Part shown: positions 57,823 to 64,000 of the stretch, piece by piece
How positions within the stretch are numbered: position 1 is the first letter of the stretch
Layout: the number at the start of each line of letters is the position of its first letter
Source: Lunularia cruciata
Lineage: Eukaryota > Streptophyta > Marchantiopsida > Lunulariales > Lunulariaceae
Direction of reading: 5' to 3'
NCBI GenBank assembly: GCA_948567375.1
Contig: OX419761.1
Coordinates: 47,282,243 to 47,346,242 of the forward strand
Length of the DNA stretch: 64,000 nt
Translations under genes and position numbers: made by a program
The notes under the pieces: model-generated
Seen by the model: the letters and a program-made list of their open reading frames with translations, nothing else
Database searches by the model: none
Told to the model about the DNA's origin: nothing

Positions 57823-60470
57823 ATGGGTATTATAGGCCATATGTGTTTGGGAAGGCAAGGACCAATTATCATTGATTGAGGCTTCTCAAAATAATCACTG
57901 TGATATTTTTGCAATATTCTTTTGTCTGTAATGGTAGGGAGCTAAGAACTCATGCTAACAGCCACAAGCCCGTAAGAATTCCATTAGATGTTGTCCACCA
58001 AATTTATTGCCATTATCAATATGAAGTTCAAATATAGATGATTGATATTATATCTCTATAAACTTCAAAGAGTTGAATAGTTGAAAGGGCTTGAGTCTTG
58101 TTGGAAATAAACACTATCCACCTATAGTGAGAAAAATCTTCAATAAATAAAAGATAATAGTGCTTATTTCCAATTCCAATTGTGGATATTTTCCCATATT
58201 TAACATGGAGAATCATTTAGAAGGGATGAGGAACTCTTGTATGGTGGGCTTGACATATTATGTGGCTTGATTTTGCCAATTGGCATGCTTTGAATGGCAA
58301 AAATGGTATAGAATGATTGACTAAGATGTCTTCTTGTAGGAGTAGTGCACATAAGCCATTAATGTGAAAATGTGAAAAGCATAAATGTAAGATATCAATG
58401 TCATTAGACAACCTTGGAAGCTAAAGTGCTTGATGCGTAGCCAATGAAGGTCCATATGATACAAAAGATCAATCAAAGAAGGAGCTTGAACCAGGAAATA
58501 TTTCAAACCATATTTCTTATGGATAATAGCAAACTCTATTTCTAATGGAAGGTGAAAAATTGGTCTGATTCACCATGCCGTTGTTCCTTTCAAGGATATC
58601 TTGAAAGAAAGTGTTGAGAAAACTAGAAGATGTGTATATTACATTAACAACTATAATGAGTTGAAAGTTCCCCTTAGGAGCATTAGATTGATGGGGATAT
58701 AGTGCTCTTACCAAATGAGATGACTTCACCACTACCCATAGGGATAGGAAAGGGATCAGCGAGATACTCACCAAACATTGTTTGGTCATTGCAAAAATGA
58801 TGGCTAGCTCTTAAATAATTTATCCACACATTAGAGTGAGCTTGATTCTATAGGTGAGTAATTGCATAGCCAAATTGGACATAAAAGGAAGGAAAAATAT
58901 AAGAGTCAGAGGTAGGTGGAGGAACTAATGATGAATAACAAGACATTGGCGGATCAGGCTGAGTATCTCTAGAACACGTTCCCATCCTTCATGACAAAGC
59001 TTAAGGTAAGCATAAAGGCACTAGGCTGCAGAATGGTTAGGGAGATGGCAGTCCACACAAATCTCAACCTTCCTATGGTGTGGATGCTAGACCCAAGAGC
59101 TTGAAGCAATCTGTTGCAATTGAGGTGTAGCATGTAATGGAAAACTTTGTGTTTCTTGCATTTGTAGAGTAGCTCAATCATAATGTTACTTAGATCTATC
59201 AATGACCTCATCGATCAAAGAAGCCAAGGATGGATAATGGTTTGTATCCCTTTGCAATTGATCGCATTTATTAATTGTCCAATGCTCAAAATGTGGGTCT
59301 AAAATTATTAGAAAATGTAAGACCTAGACATTCTTAGGATTGACAATTCCTAAATTGTTTGATACTTAACACATAACTCCTCTATTACCTCTCCTTCATC
59401 TTAACACTTAGCAAAGTTGTTGTGCACATATACATCACTACACAATAAACATTATTTTCAACATCATACACTATAAAAGCACAAGTCACACATAAAATAC
59501 ATGAACTCTAAAGTGCCACAATAACCAATTTATTCCACAATAACCAATTTATTCTTCAACTTGAATCACACTCAAATCGTATCTTTATTCAATTCTTTGC
59601 TCAACAATCTACCAACAATTGGACAGTTATTATAGTCAAACCACACTCACTCTAGCTAAGAGACTCCATGTGATATTCATGTGTCCTCTATCTACCATAG
59701 CCAAGAACTTGAGGCTTAACATCAAAGAAGTGAGCTCTTTGGAGTTGCACTTCAAAGATATATCCCTTTGCTCAACTTAGGTTTCCAGCCCTCATGGCAT
59801 CACTAATGGCAGATTTGATAGAGTGAACAATGCAAGTGACAAGGGGTCCTACCATGTGATTAGTAATCCTATCATGAAACTAGACCACCAACAAGTAGTC
59901 CATGAGTAACTACCAAATACATATGACTACCAACACTTCCACACCAACATCAAGCAAACTAGCTTTGATGCTACAGATGTCATGATAGTTTTCATGCATA
60001 TATAGATTGCTACATAACATATATCAGTGTCAACATCATAGATTATAGAACACAACTCACACATAAGTCATACATGAACTCTTAAGTGCTACAAATGCCC
60101 TTAGCTCACGGTTAGGTCCCTCTAAATCTGGATAGCCATCTACTCCAATTATGTGATATGCCCAATAGTGGGTAAGAAGCCGAGTGCTATCAAACCCCAT
60201 CGTTGGTTGCATGTCTACAATCTATATCACATAAAGAGCGAACTAACTATAGGTCAAGTAATTCTAGGACTTAACCATTGTCCTTGAGGAACACACCATG
60301 AGAGAAGGAGTCAAACATACTATATGCCATCCTCTCAATTAGCTATCATACACCAACATAATAGTAGCTCTACTAGAAGAGCAACATAATATACACAACA
60401 AGGCTTCACTTACAAGTGCCAAGCTTGGGTATATAGTACCATCAATGTTTGGGAGGTGGTATGGTGTATA

Positions 60471-60475
60471 ATTGT
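60471..60475. repeat. Target-site duplication ATTGT (left)
   Basis: Matches ATTGT at 62369-62373 on the other side of the solo LTR. Joining the flanks restores the B-family phrase around ACAATTG(T/C)GCACATG that B1 shows at about 39649. Confidence 0.85.
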
Positions 60476-62368
60476 TGTGACAACCCGGCAAATATCACTT
60501 TTGCGGTAATCGGGTAAGTAAGGTTTGTTCCCGCAGAGATACGAGTCAGAAATGTCCAAATACGAAGCAAAGTAACAATTTCAGTTTTTCTTGAGTTCTT
60601 CTTTAGTCTCTCAGGTAGAAACCACACCCTGAAGAGAGTAACAAGCACTGACTCGCAGTCTTGTCACAAATTAACACTCCATAATCACAATTTCATCAAA
60701 TCTTTCCAAACAATCTTGATTGTGATGATTTAGGCTCTCCCAAAAACGGCACTTCACTGCAAAACGACTTCGCCTCAGAATTGTGTTCTACCCCTCCACT
60801 GAAGGCACAACTTCCTCGATCAAAATTGCTTCACATCAACTTCGCACTACACTCACAAATGCAAAATACTACCAACACTACAATTCCTCTCAGATCTGTC
60901 AAGGCATTGCTTCGATTGCACTTCACTCAGGATCAAACACACAGAATGAAGATCAAGGTTGTGGAATCCAACATCCAACAAGCACTCTGACTTGCACTTT
61001 GAATTTCTCCAAACATTCACAAACACAATTACAAAGTTGATACTCGAAATCAAGCTCAAGCGACGAGCACTGCTTCACAGCACTTCGCTTTATCTATTCT
61101 CAAAAATAATGAACACTGAACAACAATTTCCTGCGAATGCCACTCTTAAATAGTGATCAAATCAACAGTTCTAACAACTATATCGTTCTACAACAACTGT
61201 TCTAACTTGCAGATCCAAAATGACAATGCACCTCTTCATATCTGCCCCTTCAAATCTCAAATCGGTTACTAATCCGATCCGATGTCTACTTCTTCCTCGG
61301 CTTTCAAACCCGAACCCGAAGTAATCTTACTTCCTACTATTCTGTCCTTGGGTTTCACAACTCCTAATTCCTCCACTAATTCTAACATTTCTCCTTCCTA
61401 ATATGAAATTCCTATCATAGTTAAGCCTTCTAAATCTTTATCTCCCAACCCACTCTTCTCTAAAGTGTCAAATGTCAAATCCGAAGACACATGCACTTCT
61501 ATCTCTCTTACCTCGGGTCTAACTACTATCAATTCCTTTACTAATTCTATTATGTCATCATCAAGAATTGTAATTGAAAGCATGGATACACTATCTACAC
61601 CTTCAATTTGTAACACACTTTCCCATAATCACTCATGTTACTAACCCAAAGACACTTACAGTATGATCTTGCACTTCGGGTTTATTCACTACTGCTACTT
61701 CTCCTTCAATTCAGGTTCCATCTTCAATTAGAACTGAAATCGAAGTCATGTGTATCCTAACTATCTTCTTTCTCTACTCTAACTTCCTCTGATCCCTCTG
61801 GCAAAACTCCCAAAAACATCTTCATTGCACTCCGAGGTCCGGCTACCTCTAATTTAGTCATTTTCATCTTGAGGCGAAGTCTTATGACCCGAAGTCATGT
61901 AAACCCGAAGTACAAAGTACGAAATCCGAAGTCACATTGACCCGAAGACACTTTGACCCGAAGTACACTTACTCCAGAAACTTCAAATGCTTATAACTTC
62001 TTCTACAAACCTCCAAAATTTGCGATTTTGGTGGCAATGGAAAGCCCTGAGCAAGACGCTTCCAACGAGATATAACACGCTTGATTTGGAATTGTGGTCA
62101 CTGAGATATGGTCCCCGAAAGAATCTTGACCTGCCATTTCTATTTCTCTTTCGAAGTCTGATCCGAGTTTTTCCCTCCTCTGACACAAAGTAAGATTCTT
62201 CAAGTTTGATCCAGTCTGAGTCATTCTTCCTCTTATATAAAATTGACTTCCTAAAGTGTGATCAAAACACAAGTTTCCACTCATTTCTTCTCCATTTGGT
62301 TTCAATTTGGTTTCAGCAAGGCACTTCTTCTTCAAAACTCGTCCAAAATGAAAAATGTGGGTACCACA
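60476..62368 (-). mobile_element. Solo LTR related to element A, with 5-bp target duplication
   Basis: 1893 bp, plus-strand ends TGTGACAACC...GGGTACCACA, flanked by ATTGT at 60471-60475 and 62369-62373. Read on the minus strand the start (TGTGGTACCCACATTTTTC) and end (GGTTGTCACA) match the LTRs of element A, including TATTTAAG near 61150 and the end of the LTR coding region near 61300-61600. About half of the LTR, mainly the coding centre, is absent, so it is a shorter relative or a deletion form. It disrupts the PHD-proximal part of B4. Confidence 0.88.
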
Positions 62369-62373
62369 ATTGT

Positions 62374-64000
62374 GCACATGATTCTTCCAAAAAACACCAT
62401 CACATTCTTCCAACATAAGGATTCTAGAAGGCTAAACCTCATGCACTCTCAAGATAGTGTGGTTTGTAGTAACATCAAGTGTCATTGGTGTAGTATGTTG
62501 TAGATATAGATAATCACTTGGATGAAATTGATAAATCAAGGATTTATAACCTCCTCCTTGAATAGTAACATAGCTCTTCATGCTACTCTACATACATACA
62601 TACATCACTCTCCAAAAGATCTTTATCTATTAAGAACATGCGCTCATCCATACATCTGGATCATCCAAGTCAAAAACTACAATAGCATCATGACAAATGA
62701 TTGCAGGTAAGTTCAGATCTCATCCATAGAGTAGAAAGTAAGGAGAGAAAAATGCTAAGGAGGCTTGCCGGCTGAACCAATATCCCATGGCTAACCAAGG
62801 TAACAGGAGATTCCAATCTCCTTGGTGGACTCTTTGCAAACTATACTTATGCAATCCTCTCTTTACCATCTAAGCCACTCTTTCTACTAAGCCATTTGCC
62901 TCAAGGTGATCTTGTGGGGTAGTATGATGATCAATCAAGGCCTTGTCACATAAGACTTAAAAATCTCCTAAGCACTCTATACACTAATCAGTCAAAACCT
63001 TGGTTGGTGCACCAAAATGACTAAGAACCGATCCAAGAATGAGTAGTCATCCCTTCATAGAGTTTTCAAGAAGTGTCACCAACTCAATCCACCTAGAGAA
63101 GTGCTCCACCATAACCAAACATATTGATGATGCCTCACAATCAATGATAAAGGTCCAATAAAGCTCAAACCCCAATGGTAACCCAATCACATGATAGATA
63201 ATGGGTATAATTGTGGCATAAGAGCATTAAATGATACTTTAACTCAATCATAAACCACACATCTAGAAACAAACTTCTGTACATTGATTAGCATACGGCA
63301 CCACCAGTAATAACTCTAGAATAAAATATATACATATGTTTTATTCCAAAATGTCTTAGCTTGTCATGAGCATGATGTACCAACTATGGTCTTCTAAGAT
63401 AGAGATGGTACTACTCACACTCTACCATCCTTTCATACATGAAGAAGGTGTCTACCCTCCAATCTAAAATGCTTGGCTCACTAAAGAACATGGTCTCTCT
63501 CTTGTTAGCACTAATTGTGCTACCCACAACACCAATGCAAAGATATTCCATCACTAAGACATCATAATAAATGTCTCACAGAATTGTACTAATATGTACA
63601 TCCTTTAGATATGTGACCTCAACAACTCCTCTTGTATGTGCTAAGAGAGATACCACCAAGGCCTCAAAAAATACACATAGAAAGGTAGATGCATGCCAAC
63701 TTGGCACCATCTCCTTATTTTTCTCACCATGCCAAAGTGCTCCGGTCTGATTGTGCTAGCTAGGACATGGGTTTCTTCTCAACCCATTTGTATCATGGTT
63801 CACCACTCCAAGTCTATGAATAGCCGTGAAATCATACTCCTATAAAATCAGAGCCCATCATGAAAGCTTCCTTGAACGCTTGTTGGACTTCATCAAACAC
63901 TTCAATGGTTGATGATCAATGATAAAGTGAAGGGGTTACCAAATAGGTAACATTAGAAATGTTCTACTGCCCATATTGTTGCCAATCATTCTCCCTTATA
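62374..64000 (-). pseudogene. B4 integrase to RNase H remnant
   Basis: Decayed coding DNA colinear with B1 39660-41290. Integrase-like blocks are near 62700-63400 and the RNase H end is near 63760-64000. The TAG (63842-63840) that breaks RNase H between WALIL and EYDFT in B1 and B-host is also present here. No open frame longer than about 80 codons; not functional. Confidence 0.65.

Larger units (their letters stand above)
55060..59300 (-). mobile_element. Copia-2: decayed Ty1/copia element with nested repeat F
   Basis: The minus-strand order is gag zinc knuckle (about 59075-59030, CVDCHLPNHSAA-stop-C), a GAG-pre-integrase region (58411-58217), integrase start (58216-58028), then the 665-bp repeat F (57822-57158), then the end of integrase (57014-56800), RT and the start of RNase H (56050-55065). 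The 3' part is cut by the B-host end. No LTRs were identified. Confidence 0.7.
59418..64000 (-). mobile_element. B4: diverged third copy of the methyltransferase-PHD Ty3/gypsy family, partial
   Basis: On the minus strand from the left: S segment (59418-59525), LTR common part (about 59526-59985), second S (about 59990-60098), the PHD/integrase end (60250-60470), a solo LTR insertion (60476-62368), then integrase, linker and RNase H to the window edge. It aligns with B1 from 38608 to about 41300 but differs at many bases and has no long open frame. Whether it carries the methyltransferase cannot be seen: that part would lie past 64000. Confidence 0.75.

Overview
The window looks like nuclear DNA of a plant: a streptophyte and probably a land plant. 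The basis is one ordinary intron-containing host gene of a plant-specific carrier subfamily, plus plant-type Copia and Ty3/gypsy retrotransposons, including an Athila/Tat-like element primed by tRNA-Asp. Nothing bacterial or organellar is evident. The species cannot be fixed from the sequence; short introns (183-555 nt) argue against a conifer.

Layout. (1) 1-8.8 kb: gene-poor DNA around one host gene, a mitochondrial-carrier-family protein resembling BTL3 (minus strand, four exons, 579 aa), flanked by inverted copies of a dispersed repeat. (2) 8.8-15 kb: a decayed LINE (minus), a solo-LTR-like repeat and unrecognised AT-rich DNA. (3) 15-18 kb: a decayed Copia element (minus). (4) 17.9-23.2 kb: a decayed chromodomain Ty3/gypsy element (element C, plus), cut at its chromodomain by the next element. 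(5) 23.2-55.1 kb: a nest. Element B-host (Ty3/gypsy, plus) was inserted into C. It was itself hit twice: in its 5' LTR by element A (24284-37981; an Athila/Tat-like element with 3.76-kb LTRs that encode a long protein), and in its leader by B1 (38608-47979, minus), a sister copy of B-host flanked by a TTAT duplication. (6) 55.1-59.3 kb: a second decayed Copia (minus) carrying the second solo-LTR-like repeat. (7) 59.4-64 kb: B4, a third and more diverged B-family copy (minus) that runs off the window and is interrupted by a solo LTR of the A type with a perfect 5-bp duplication.

Main discovery. The B family is a Ty3/gypsy retrotransposon whose polyprotein carries two chromatin modules. B1 shows a C5-cytosine DNA methyltransferase domain (motifs I, II, IV, VI, VIII and IX/X in canonical DNMT3/DNMT1 order) lying in frame between the aspartic protease and the reverse transcriptase. 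It also has a C4HC3 PHD finger at the integrase C-terminus, where chromoviruses carry a chromodomain. Domain order: gag (CCHC) - protease - DNA methyltransferase - linker - RT - RNase H - integrase - PHD. All copies here are broken. B1 keeps the methyltransferase but has stop codons and lost its motif VIII arginines; B-host lost about 1.2 kb of the methyltransferase; B4 leaves the window before that region. To my knowledge, methyltransferase capture by retrotransposons has been reported in charophyte algae and dinoflagellates; the combination with a PHD finger, in this genomic setting, deserves attention.

Other unusual points: 5' and 3' terminal repeats of the B family share only their first ~440 bp, all three 3' ends having the same flanking ~100-bp duplication; three stop codons are shared by B1 and B-host, one of them also by B4; element A has a ~2.56-kb reading frame inside each LTR; and a perfect 40-bp-arm hairpin lies in the LTR region of element C.
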